A stretch of DNA of 9,478 nt from the NCBI GenBank assembly GCA_029861485.1, contig JAOTZF010000054.1, positions 1-9,478 on the forward strand. The letters run 5' to 3'. The position numbers and the translations under genes were made by a program. This DNA is from Thermoleophilia bacterium. GTDB lineage: Bacteria > Actinomycetota > Thermoleophilia > Miltoncostaeales > Miltoncostaeaceae. Below, piece after piece: positions 1 through 6,648 of this stretch. The stretch's first letter is position 1. Every line of letters starts with the position of its first letter. The notes below the pieces were generated by a model that was given only the letters and a program-made list of their open reading frames with translations, made no database searches and was not told the DNA's origin.

Positions 1-263
1 AGCTTACAGATCTCGTGGTGCTGGAGGACGGCAAAGGCCTGTTCACCGGCGGTGTCTCGTTCCAGAACTTCTCGATCATCAGCACCTCATGGCTCGAGGA
101 TCTCTCCGACGAGCAGCAGACGGCGCTCACCGAGACCCTCGATGAGGTCAACGCGCTGCTTACGGGCGAGGAAGTCCGTGCGCTCAACGCCAGGGTGGAG
201 TTCGACCGGGAAGAGCCCGCCGACGTGGCGAAGGACTTTCTTTCTGAGAAGGGCGTCCTCTAG
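1..263 (+). CDS. Osmoprotectant ABC transporter substrate-binding protein, C-terminal part (5' truncated by window)
   Basis: Reading frame 3 is open from the window edge and ends at the TAG at 261-263, giving about 86 visible residues. The segment LVVLEDGKGLF, a run of acidic helices, then LTGEEVRALNARVEF and EEPADVAKDFLSEKGVL at the C-terminus match the end of OpuAC/ProX-type glycine betaine/choline-binding proteins. There the last helices close lobe I and the tail is typically PADVAKxWLxxxGLL. The product would be an extracytoplasmic lipoprotein feeding a quaternary-ammonium ABC importer used in osmotic adaptation. Signal peptide, lipobox and ligand-cage aromatics lie upstream of the window. 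A strong hairpin follows 3 bases after the stop, so this is probably the last gene of its operon. The family call is firm; the exact substrate is not decidable from this part. Confidence 0.8.
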   Translation, partial: LTDLVVLEDGKGLFTGGVSFQNFSIISTSWLEDLSDEQQTALTETLDEVNALLTGEEVRALNARVEFDREEPADVAKDFLSEKGVL

Positions 264-266
264 CGC

Positions 267-307
267 ATCGAATGAGCGCGGCCTCGACGAGGCCGCGCTC
301 ATTCGAT
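267..307 (+). terminator. Perfect 41-bp hairpin after the osmoprotectant-binding gene
   Basis: Bases 267-286 and 288-307 are exact reverse complements around a single central A, so a 17-20 bp GC-rich stem can form just after the TAG stop. No T-run follows. It is therefore either a T-less actinobacterial terminator or an mRNA 3'-end-stabilising hairpin. Its position at an operon end supports a termination role. Confidence 0.6.
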
Positions 308-440
308 CCGCCCGGAGCGGCGAGGCGGGCCTTCCTCGGCCGCGGAGGGTGAGAACACTCCATGCGAGCCATCGAAGTGACCTCGCAACGGCCATTGCAA
401 CCCCGAGGTTCCGGTTGCGCGCGGGGGCTATCGTCGAAGT

Positions 441-1319
441 GTGAGTGATGAGGCCGAGCACCAGCAGGCACCGGAGCCCGACCGAGCCGGCCCGTGGTTG
501 TTGGTCTTCCTGATCGCGGCGGCTGCCGTGCTGGTCACCTGGGTCCTGCTCAGCCTGGTCACCGGCGGCTCCAGCGAAGAGCCGGCCGGCCTGACCCCCG
601 CAGTGCCTCCCGAGCAGACGGAGGCCACTGCGACGCCGTCGGCTAGCCCGCAGACGCGGCCGGTCACGCCGCCGGTCACCGGCCCGGCCACGACCACACC
701 TAGCGAGCCCGCGCTCGTGGACCGCTACCCGCTGGGCCAGCGTCAGGGCCACGACCCGGCAAACGACGATCGGCGCGCCGCGTTCGGCGAGGTCGGCGCC
801 CACTGCTTCGTGGGCGAGCAGTGCGGCGAGGTTCCCGCGGGCGCCGAGGCCGTCAACGAGGCCGCCGGGGGTACGGCGGGAATCGGCTCGGGTCTCAGTG
901 GTTTCGGCTCCGGGTCCGGAGTCAGCCTCTCCGGAGGCGGGGGCAGCGCCGACACCGCAGCGCGCAGAAACGCCCAACGCGTTCCGCAGGGACAAATTGG
1001 CGTCCATTGCTTCGTCGGAGAGGACTGCCCACCGATTCCAGACGACTCGGCTGGCGGCACGAGGCCGCGATCCCAAGCGTTGCGCGGCCCGGTCGTGCCG
1101 TGTGGCGAGCTCGGTGTGCACAGCCGGGTCGGCGAGAGCCAGCCCTGCGTCAACAGGGTGATCTCACGAGTTGGCACCCGCGCGGAGACGTTGCCCACGG
1201 GCACCACGATCGGCCTCGAAGGACGCTGCTACATGGTGGTCGGGCGCACGACCAACTCGGCGACCGTGGTTGCCGTCCCCTGCCCGGCGATGACCATGAA
1301 AACCGTCACGGAGGGCTGA
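441..1319 (+). CDS. Single-pass membrane protein with three Cys/His 'GxxGxH..VGE' repeats (function unknown)
   Basis: This 292-residue protein belongs to no family I recognise. Residues 1-18 are polar and acidic and residues 19-41 form one strong transmembrane helix. Residues 42-100 are a Pro/Thr/Ser-rich linker like those of exported actinobacterial anchor proteins. The outer part carries three copies of a short motif: GEVGAHCFVGEQC (116-128), GQIGVHCFVGEDC (184-196) and GELGVHSRVGE followed by SQPC (222-236). A Gly/Ser-rich spacer (about 140-170) separates copies one and two. Each copy keeps a His and one or two Cys. A conserved-looking end (TTIGLEGRCYMVVGRTTNSATVVAVPC) has two more Cys. 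GTG at 441 is chosen because it lies just before the helix. No good Shine-Dalgarno is visible, but TATCGT at 429-434 could be a -10 box for a leaderless message. Its 3' end overlaps the convergent cyclase gene by 14 bases. Confidence 0.75.
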   Translation: MSDEAEHQQAPEPDRAGPWLLVFLIAAAAVLVTWVLLSLVTGGSSEEPAGLTPAVPPEQTEATATPSASPQTRPVTPPVTGPATTTPSEPALVDRYPLGQRQGHDPANDDRRAAFGEVGAHCFVGEQCGEVPAGAEAVNEAAGGTAGIGSGLSGFGSGSGVSLSGGGGSADTAARRNAQRVPQGQIGVHCFVGEDCPPIPDDSAGGTRPRSQALRGPVVPCGELGVHSRVGESQPCVNRVISRVGTRAETLPTGTTIGLEGRCYMVVGRTTNSATVVAVPCPAMTMKTVTEG

Positions 1320-2658
1320 GGATGCGGGGTCCGCGAGCTGCGTCCTCACCGAAGCTGTGCCGCACCACGGCGTCGCGGCCGCCCTCCTTGGCGCGATAGA
1401 GCGCCAGGTCGGCCCGCCGGTAGAGCACGACGGCGTCGATTCCAGGCTCGAGTCCGGCCACTCCCGCCGAAACTGTGAGCGACCCCACCCCCAACACGGG
1501 CTCCGAGGCCACGGCGCGCCTCGCACGGCGCGCCGCGTCCACGGCGTCCTGTTCGGCAACCCGCGGCAGGATCCATGCGAACTCCTCCCCGCCGACTCGC
1601 CCGACGCAGTCTTGGGATCGCGCGGCCTCCAGGATGCGCCGGGCGATCTCCGCGAGAACGCGATCCCCCACCTGGTGACCATGCGCATCGTTGATCCGCT
1701 TGAAGTGATCGACGTCAAGCACGATCACGCTCAACTTCTCGCCGCCCTCGTGCGCGCGCCTCACCGCGGCGACGAGCCGCTCGTAGAACTCGGCCTGGTT
1801 CACCAGACCGGTCAGAGCATCAGTGGCGGCCTGCCGTCTGAGCTGGTCGATGGTCTCCCGCTGCAATCTGGCGTTGCGTCTCACTAGCACGGCCGGCAGG
1901 CAGCCGAGTGCCAGAATCAGAGCCGCAAGCGCGGCAAGACCCGCCCACACCCACCCGTCGCGCCGCCTCTCGTAGGTCGCGATCTGCCCCTGGTTGTTCT
2001 CGAGCCAGGCGGTGTGGATCGCCTCTTGCTGCTGCCTGAACTCAGGGAAGCGCCGGAGGGCGGTCGTGAGGTCGGCGCCCGCTGATTCCTCGCCGCGGGT
2101 CGCGCCCACGAGCCCCGGAACGGCGTCCAGCAGGGCCAGCGCCTTCCCAGCAAGCGCCGCTTCCTTGGGGGGTGCTCGCCTGGCCCTCTCGGAGTAGAAG
2201 GTTCGTGTCTGCTCGAAGAGGGCGAGCGCCAGCAGTGTCGCCCGTGGGGCGAGAGCGAACTCGTCTCGGGCGCGCCAGACGCGCCACCCGGCGATCTCGA
2301 TTCGCGTCGATTCGCGCTCCAGCGATTCGACGGTTGCGCGGCGGTCCTGGGCCTCGGCGAGCGCAGCTGACGAGTCGCGAATGCCGCCGACCAACACCGC
2401 CCCGCCGATCGCCACGATCAGCAGCAGGCCCGCAAGAGCGATGGCGGCGTTGGCCGGCCCATGACGCGAAGTGTTGCCGATCGGCGGTCGAAGGGCGGTT
2501 TGGGGCGACGGTGAACTCAAGGGAGGCAGGCACTTCCACAACTCCCCCGAGGCCGCGAAGGAAGATCTTTCGAGACAGTATTGACCCAGCCTGGCGCGAC
2601 AAGACATGCTGGAAAACCCATACAAATAGTCCCAAGAGCCTGCTGCTCGGCCGGGCAC
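1306..2658 (-). CDS. Membrane-anchored GGDEF diguanylate cyclase
   Basis: It makes the second messenger c-di-GMP from two GTP. Using the GTG at 2658 (450 residues), transmembrane helix 1 is at about 71-92, an alpha-helical extracytoplasmic sensor region at about 95-235, and helix 2 at about 237-258. The GGDEF domain runs from about 272 to 432. The domain has DALTGLVNQ (280-288; Gln replaces the usual Arg), the metal/substrate segment LDVDHFKRINDAHGH (314-328) and the catalytic GGEEF (356-360). An RSQD inhibitory-site motif (347-350) lies exactly five residues before GGEEF. Catalysis and product feedback are therefore both predicted intact. The start is uncertain. GTG 2658 has AAGGGG four bases upstream, but the first ~46 codons have poor GC3 and many Cys. 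TTG at 2520 (404 residues) would give a normal short cytoplasmic lead before helix 1. Expressed divergently from the tRNA-Thr gene. Confidence 0.9.
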   Translation of the reverse strand: MPGRAAGSWDYLYGFSSMSCRARLGQYCLERSSFAASGELWKCLPPLSSPSPQTALRPPIGNTSRHGPANAAIALAGLLLIVAIGGAVLVGGIRDSSAALAEAQDRRATVESLERESTRIEIAGWRVWRARDEFALAPRATLLALALFEQTRTFYSERARRAPPKEAALAGKALALLDAVPGLVGATRGEESAGADLTTALRRFPEFRQQQEAIHTAWLENNQGQIATYERRRDGWVWAGLAALAALILALGCLPAVLVRRNARLQRETIDQLRRQAATDALTGLVNQAEFYERLVAAVRRAHEGGEKLSVIVLDVDHFKRINDAHGHQVGDRVLAEIARRILEAARSQDCVGRVGGEEFAWILPRVAEQDAVDAARRARRAVASEPVLGVGSLTVSAGVAGLEPGIDAVVLYRRADLALYRAKEGGRDAVVRHSFGEDAARGPRILSPP

Positions 2659-2770
2659 GGATCCCCTTTTTGTGGCATGACCAATCGCGGTGGACCGGCG
2701 CGCTACCGAACCGGCCGGCCACCCGCTCGGCCGCGAGTCCGGTGATTCTTCCGATGCAGGCCGTCAGCGC

Positions 2771-2776
2771 TATCCT
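2771..2776 (+). promoter_or_regulatory. Candidate -10 box of the tRNA-Thr gene
   Basis: TATCCT ends ten bases before the mature tRNA 5' end, which would put the transcript start around 2783. No convincing -35 hexamer is seen 16-18 bases upstream, so this rests on position and the TAnnnT pattern. Confidence 0.4.
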
Positions 2777-2785
2777 TGCCCGCGC

Positions 2786-2858
2786 GCCGATGTAGCTCAG
2801 CTGGTAGAGCACTTCACTCGTAATGAAGGGGTCAGCGGTTCGAGTCCGCTCATCGGCT
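2786..2858 (+). tRNA. tRNA-Thr (anticodon CGT)
   Basis: A complete 73-base cloverleaf is visible. The acceptor stem GCCGATG (2786-2792) pairs with CATCGGC (2851-2857), followed by discriminator T2858. The D arm contains GCTCAGCTGGTAGAGC. The anticodon stem CTTCA/TGAAG encloses the loop CTCGTAA with anticodon CGT at 2819-2821, reading ACG (Thr). The T arm has the standard GGTTCGAGTCC loop region. CCA is not encoded. From 2817 onward the gene is identical to the direct repeat at 6606-6648, so its 3' half was probably supplied by an integrated element. No T-rich terminator follows here; the likely original one is at 8912-8938. Confidence 0.95.
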
Positions 2859-3279
2859 CCTCAAAGCCTCCTGTATTTGGACGGTTTCTTCGTGCCTCAG
2901 CCCGTCGGAAGGCACCCGAATCGGCTCGCTGGACTACTCTGGGCGCACACCCCTGTGCTCCATGCCCGCGACGCGCGCGCCTGACCTCATCAACGATCGA
3001 GACTCTCGGAGCGAGCCGCGTGTCGTCGACGACGTGGGCGTACGAATCCATCGTCGTGGTCGCGCTGGCATGACCCATCGAGGCCGCGACAGCAACGATC
3101 GACTCGCCGCCATGGATCATCAACGAGGCGTAGGCATAGCGGCAGTCATAGGGCTTCGCCTGGACCTCCGCCGCCTTGCAGGCCTTGTCCCACACTCGCG
3201 GGCTGGCGACCGGACGGTCAACGGCCACCGCAAGATCCTCGGCCAGTGACCAGCGCACATGATGCAGATGCGAAAGCAT
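2797..3279 (-). pseudogene. Tyrosine recombinase/integrase, C-terminal fragment
   Basis: The 160-codon frame ends inside the tRNA gene, as is usual for integrases of tRNA-targeting elements. The segment PVASPRVWDKACKAA, then YDCRYAYASLMIHGG (44-58), then VAASMGHASATTTMDSYAHV (64-83) is the last part of a phage-type catalytic domain. Box II normally reads HxLR; here Tyr44 replaces the His while Arg47 remains. The GH of box III is at 69-70 and the nucleophile is Tyr80. Box I (first catalytic Arg), the core-binding and the arm-binding domains are missing. The frame is open for only ~20 more codons upstream before a stop (near 3340), and no N-terminal part is seen. It probably once integrated the island into the tRNA and is now inactive. 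The last ~20 codons are antisense tRNA, so the true stop may have been earlier. Confidence 0.75.
2817..2859 (+). repeat. att-like direct repeat, copy 1 (within tRNA-Thr, attL)
   Basis: It starts at the first base of the anticodon loop and ends one base past the tRNA. It is identical over 43 bases to copy 2 and differs from copy 3 at a single position in the anticodon stem. Confidence 0.85.
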
Positions 3280-3469
3280 CCGCTGGTCACGCTCGGTGTA
3301 GGCCCATCCCCCGAGATCTCTTTGACCGACTCGCTGCTTCCATCGTCAGCCAGTCTCATCGGCCACCCGTGACCGATGCGTGCCCTAGCCCGACCGACGA
3401 CGAGCACCTGAACGAACGAAGAACCGCCCTATCGACCTAGGAAAACTGTCCACGAAGGCGGGTCAAGAC

Positions 3470-3575
3470 CAATTCATCAGCGCAGAGCCGCTTCTTGGCC
3501 CTCTGAATGGGCTTGATCTTGGCAGCATCGACTGGCTAGTTGCCGGGGGCGAGTCAGGGCCTGGCTTTCGGCCTG
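3470..3575 (+). pseudogene. DUF5131 (phage Gp37/Gp68-like) fragment
   Basis: In the frame of base 3470 about 35 residues read QFISAEPLLGPLNGLDLG followed by SIDWLVAGGESGPGFRP. This is the signature of DUF5131 proteins, which usually show RFLSxEPLLGP, then a short spacer, IDWVIVGGESGPGARP. Those proteins run to roughly 230-300 residues. The N-terminal half and the C-terminal part with its conserved Cys and aromatic residues are absent. Similarity stops near 3575, exactly where an oleate hydratase fragment begins on the other strand. The family is common on phages and integrative elements. It is a gene scrap with no start of its own. Confidence 0.6.
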
Positions 3576-3684
3576 CAGCAAGTGGTGCAAGACCCCCTCC
3601 GACCAGATACGCCGACTTCTCGTCGACTCCGGCTGGCTTCCGCGGCCGGGCGAATGCTTCGTAGTTGCCCTTGCCGTAGTACAT
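3571..3684 (-). pseudogene. ohyA: Oleate hydratase, N-terminal fragment
   Basis: From the ATG at 3684 the protein begins MYYGKGNYEAFARPRKPAGV and continues through DEKSAYLVGGGLAPLAA. This is the diagnostic start of FAD-dependent oleate hydratases (myosin-cross-reactive antigens), which typically read MYYxxGNYEAFARPRKPxGVDxKxAYIVGxGLASLAAA. The GxGxxxLAA segment is the first dinucleotide-binding turn. GGGAG and AAGGAG lie 4-16 bases upstream, so the original ribosome-binding region is kept. Only ~37 of the family's ~550-650 residues remain, because the frame then runs into sequence that encodes DUF5131 on the other strand. The enzyme would hydrate oleate to 10-hydroxystearate; this copy cannot. 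Confidence 0.7.
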
Positions 3685-4163
3685 GGGACTCCCGCTCCTT
3701 GGCCAGTCGTCTTCTCCCGTCCAAGGTGCGCGACGTAGTTCGCCCGACGGCCAATGCCTGTTCAACCCTTGATCAACGAGGCGGCTCGCACTCGACGACC
3801 GGGTTGGGGGCCGTCTGGCGTTGATCGGGGGTTGAGGTTCGAGTGACCCGGGGGGCGCGGCGGCCAGATCATCGCAGCTCCCGGTCGAACTGAACCATCG
3901 AAGGCTCCTCTCGCCGGCGCGGATGTTCGCGCGGGCGGCGACGACGAGCAACGAACGGAAAGAGCCAAATGCCCCCTTGCACAACGACGGGTCGGACCGA
4001 TCGAAGGCTTCCCGTGGCTGGTTCATTGAATCGGCCATGACCGAACTGGCCGTGACGCTCGTGCTGCGCACCCGCCGGCGGGCTCGTGCGGGCTCCGACC
4101 GCTTCGTCCCTCAGCAGTCCCGTGTCGGTGGGCGAGGAGACGTTTCCGACTAGGGTGATCGCA
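3685..4163. other. Gene-poor stretch with promoter and gene-start debris
   Basis: No reading frame here looks like a gene to me. The right part of the minus strand has a well-formed ribosome-binding site and a 9-codon ORF (3869-3898). Other visible items are an 8-bp inverted repeat GATCAACG/CGTTGATC (about 3771 and 3817), possibly an operator that once served the oleate hydratase gene, a palindrome CCCGCCGGCGGG (4071-4082), and a direct repeat of GCTCGTGC just around it. The stretch reads as remains of upstream regions of lost genes plus the leader of the ATPase gene. Confidence 0.4.
3869..3898 (-). pseudogene. Possible gene-start remnant, 9 codons
   Basis: ATG at 3898 follows GAGAGGAG with a 6-base gap, the best Shine-Dalgarno in the window, but the frame (MVQFDRELR) stops after nine codons. 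It is most simply the first codons of a deleted or frameshifted gene. A leader peptide cannot be excluded. The protein family is not recognisable from nine residues. Confidence 0.25.
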
Positions 4164-6116
4164 GTGTCTGATTCGCGCACACACGGAGACCGGCGGCGCG
4201 TTGCGGATCCCCAACGCATGGGAAGCCGCGGGGATGGAGAGGTGGAACGCGAGAGCACTGCTCCTGCGCGGGCGTCGTTGCGCGGTCGCCGCGACGTGGC
4301 CGTGGGGATCGTCGCCGTCGCCGGGCTCCTCGCCGGCGTCGTCCTCAAGGTCGCCGGCAACGACACGGCAGCCGACATCTCGTGGACGGTCCAGATCGGG
4401 ATCACGCTCGTTCCGCTCGGGTACGACGTCGGTCGCACGCTTCTGCGCCGGGATCTCGGCGTCGACCTGATCGCGCTGGTCGCGATGGCCGCGGCGCTCG
4501 CGCTCGGCGAGCTCCTCGCAGGCGCGGTCGTGAGCGTAATGCTTGCCGGCGGCAACGCGCTCGAGGCCTACGCCGCCGGTCGGGCGCGGCGCGAGCTCCG
4601 ACTGCTCATCGAGCGCATGCCTCGCGTCGCGCTGCTGCATCGCGGTGAGAGCGTTGTCAGCGTTCCGGTCGACGACGTCGTCGTCGGCGACGTCGTCCTC
4701 GTCCGCTCGGGCGAGGTGATCCCGGTCGACGGTGCCGTCAGAGGATCGGATGCTGTGGTCGACGAGGCCGCGCTCACCGGTGAGTCGCTCCCGGCGACGA
4801 TCCGACGAGGCGAGACCGTGAGAAGCGGCACGGTCAACGCCGGCTCGCCGTTCGACGTGCAGGCCGCGCGGCGCGCGGCAGAGAGCGCCTACGCGCACAT
4901 GGTCCGGATGGTGCGCGAGGCCGAGCGCCAGAAGGCGCCGTTCCTCCGCCTCGCCGACCGCTACGCCGGCGTCTTCCTACCGGTCACGTTGGCCCTGGCC
5001 GGGATCGCCTGGGCGGCGAGCGGCGATGCCGTCCGAGCGCTCGCCGTGCTCGTCGTGGCGACACCGTGCCCGCTCATCCTCGCCGCACCGGTCGCGCTCG
5101 TCGCGGGGGTGTCGCGCGCGGCGCACCGTGGCGTGGTCGTCAAGGGCGCGGGCGTGATCGAGCGTCTCGGCTCGGCGCGCACCGTCCTCGTCGACAAGAC
5201 CGGCACGCTCACGCTCGGCAGCCCCGCCCTCGAGCAGGTCGTCTCGTTCGGCGATCGGGAGCCAGACGACCTCCTGCGCCTCGCCGCGACGGTGGAGCAG
5301 GTGTCGACGCATGTCATCGGCGGCGCCATCGTGCGGTCAGCGTGCGAGCGAGGCCTCGCCCTCGACTTCCCGCGCGAGACCCGGGAGACGCCGGGTGAGG
5401 GGATCCGAGGGCAGGCGAACGGCTCGGTGGTGCACGTCGGCGGCCCCCGCTGGCTCGCGCGCGAGGGCATCGCCGGGCTTGAGCGGAGTAGGTCGCTCCT
5501 TACGGCGGAGACCGACGGCCACGCGGTCGGTCTCGTCGCCGTCGACGGCAGGGTGGAGGGCGCGCTCGTTCTCGCCGATCGCGTCCGAGACGACGCAAAG
5601 GAGATGGTGGCGGCCCTGCGGCGCGCCGGCGTCGTCAACGTGGTCATGGCGACGGGCGACCGAGCTGCGGTCGCCGACGAGGTCGCGAGGCGTCTCGGCA
5701 TCGACCGCGTCTACGCCGGCCAGTCACCGGAGGACAAGGTGTCCCTCGTTCGCGCTCTCCAAGCGAACCCGGAGACGACTCCCGTGATCATGGTCGGGGA
5801 CGGCATCAACGACGCGCCGGCGCTCGCGATCGCCGACGTCGGGATAGCGATGGGGGCGGCGGGGGCGACCGTCGCCTCGGAGACCGCCGATGCCGTCGTG
5901 CTTGTCGATCGCGTCGACCGGGTGGCGGACGCGATCGGCTACGGCAGGCGGTCGCTCCACATCGCTCGGCAGAGCGTCCTCGCCGGCATGGGCCTCAGCA
6001 TGGTCGCGATGGTCTGCGCGGCGTTCGGGCTGATCGCGCCCGTCCAGGGTGCCCTCCTCCAGGAAGGCATCGACGTCGCCGTCATCCTCAACGCCCTGAG
6101 GGCGCTCCGCGGATGA
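4164..6116 (+). CDS. P1B-type heavy-metal-translocating ATPase (TPC type)
   Basis: This pump exports a transition or heavy metal across the cytoplasmic membrane using ATP. From GTG 4164 it has 650 residues and no N-terminal metal-binding (CxxC) domain. Visible elements are four N-terminal membrane helices (residues ~33-135), the actuator motif TGES (205-208), the intramembrane metal site TPCPL (300-304), the phosphorylated Asp in DKTGT (D344), the hinge GDGIND (545-550) and two C-terminal helices ending NALRAL. The usual nucleotide-site HP pair is HV (383-384), and the metal site is TPC instead of CPC or SPC, so the metal is hard to predict. All catalytic residues are present and no frameshift is seen, unlike the surrounding debris. 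GTG 4164 lies 7 bases after TAGGGT (4151-4156), which suits a leaderless message; GTG 4086 in the same frame would add 26 residues. It overlaps a short downstream ORF by ATGA. Confidence 0.92.
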   Translation: MSDSRTHGDRRRVADPQRMGSRGDGEVERESTAPARASLRGRRDVAVGIVAVAGLLAGVVLKVAGNDTAADISWTVQIGITLVPLGYDVGRTLLRRDLGVDLIALVAMAAALALGELLAGAVVSVMLAGGNALEAYAAGRARRELRLLIERMPRVALLHRGESVVSVPVDDVVVGDVVLVRSGEVIPVDGAVRGSDAVVDEAALTGESLPATIRRGETVRSGTVNAGSPFDVQAARRAAESAYAHMVRMVREAERQKAPFLRLADRYAGVFLPVTLALAGIAWAASGDAVRALAVLVVATPCPLILAAPVALVAGVSRAAHRGVVVKGAGVIERLGSARTVLVDKTGTLTLGSPALEQVVSFGDREPDDLLRLAATVEQVSTHVIGGAIVRSACERGLALDFPRETRETPGEGIRGQANGSVVHVGGPRWLAREGIAGLERSRSLLTAETDGHAVGLVAVDGRVEGALVLADRVRDDAKEMVAALRRAGVVNVVMATGDRAAVADEVARRLGIDRVYAGQSPEDKVSLVRALQANPETTPVIMVGDGINDAPALAIADVGIAMGAAGATVASETADAVVLVDRVDRVADAIGYGRRSLHIARQSVLAGMGLSMVAMVCAAFGLIAPVQGALLQEGIDVAVILNALRALRG

Positions 6117-6301
6117 CGGTGCGGCACGTAGTTGTGCCCACTGCGAGGTTCACGGCGTACGCACTACGGCTCGCCGAGCGGATCGCCCGAGCGCCTTCGT
6201 ATCGACGCGCGTGCCCGGGCTCGGTGTTAGGTGACCAAACAGGCCTCTCTGGGTTCACTCTGGGACCCTGTACTGCCGAACGTCAGGGTGTGAACCGGTA
6301 G
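6113..6301 (+). CDS. Short ORF translationally coupled to the ATPase, probably truncated
   Basis: Its ATG overlaps the ATPase stop (ATGA), the usual sign of coupled translation. The first ~32 residues (MTVRHVVVPTARFTAYALRL followed by AERIARAPSYRR) have good actinobacterial codon use and could be a beta strand plus helix. After about 6210 codon quality falls and the frame soon stops. The last 19 bases lie over a response-regulator fragment on the other strand. This looks like the 5' end of a co-transcribed gene cut off by a deletion. I do not recognise the family. Confidence 0.35.
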   Translation: MTVRHVVVPTARFTAYALRLAERIARAPSYRRACPGSVLGDQTGLSGFTLGPCTAERQGVNR

Positions 6302-6330
6302 CCGACGCCTCGGAGTGCCTGGATCCACGT
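6283..6330 (-). pseudogene. OmpR/PhoB-type response regulator, last 15 codons
   Basis: The minus strand reads TWIQALRGVGYRFTP followed by TGA at 6283-6285. The string RGVGYRF immediately before the stop is the hallmark beta-hairpin wing at the end of OmpR-family DNA-binding domains. Upstream of this the frame loses similarity at once, so only the tail survives. The piece is short and could be chance, but the motif and the stop position fit the family exactly. Confidence 0.5.
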
Positions 6331-6605
6331 GAGCCATAGACTGCTGCTTGCGCTGATTGTGACGCCCACGACTGACCCTTGGAAGTGCGATCAAAAGGAC
6401 TCGCGAAGCTTAGGGGTTGACCGCCGTTGGAGAAGTCGCGCCATGCATTCCAAACCAGCCTGGGCTGGAGCACTTTCGGCGCACACAAGATCAGGACCCA
6501 AGGTCCAACCGGGCCATTACCGGTCCGCCCGCTCCGACCCGCTCTCGGGGCCTTTGCGGGGCTCTTTATGACTCTGAGCGACACTACGGCCAAGCCAAAG
6601 CGTGG
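6331..6605. other. Non-coding stretch before repeat copy 2
   Basis: Composition is less GC-rich than the flanking genes and all frames have poor codon use. I see no recognisable protein, no RNA gene and no clear promoter. It is probably decayed element sequence. Confidence 0.4.
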
Positions 6606-6648
6606 CTCGTAATGAAGGGGTCAGCGGTTCGAGTCCGCTCATCGGCTC
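6606..6648 (+). repeat. att-like direct repeat, copy 2 (internal junction)
   Basis: It is identical over 43 bases to the tRNA-Thr 3' half at 2817-2859. No acceptor 5' half or D arm precedes it, so it is not a tRNA gene. The flank to the right (TCTCAAGACCGCC) resembles that of copy 3 (TCTCGAAAACCGCC), so copies 2 and 3 share a longer history than their cores alone. Confidence 0.85.

Noticed and set aside
87..1121. 344-codon minus-strand ORF
   Set aside because: It lies opposite the binding-protein end, the hairpin and the membrane protein gene, is Arg/Gly-rich as expected of a GC-rich antisense frame, and shows no domain.
2042..2812. Minus-strand 256-codon ORF upstream of and overlapping the diguanylate cyclase
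   Set aside because: It is a different frame over the cyclase gene and tRNA, with low-complexity Arg/Ala content and no recognisable domain.
4758..4776. Match between the hairpin arm at 288-300 and the ATPase gene
   Set aside because: The shared bases encode DEAALTG, a conserved ATPase motif in common codons; chance similarity, not a repeat family.
4023..4898. Long minus-strand ORF opposite the ATPase
   Set aside because: It is a GC-rich shadow frame (Arg/Asp-rich, no motif) of an unambiguous P1B ATPase gene.
6606..6648. A second and third tRNA-Thr gene at copies 2 and 3
   Set aside because: Neither copy has the 5' acceptor strand, D arm or 5' anticodon stem upstream, so no cloverleaf can form.
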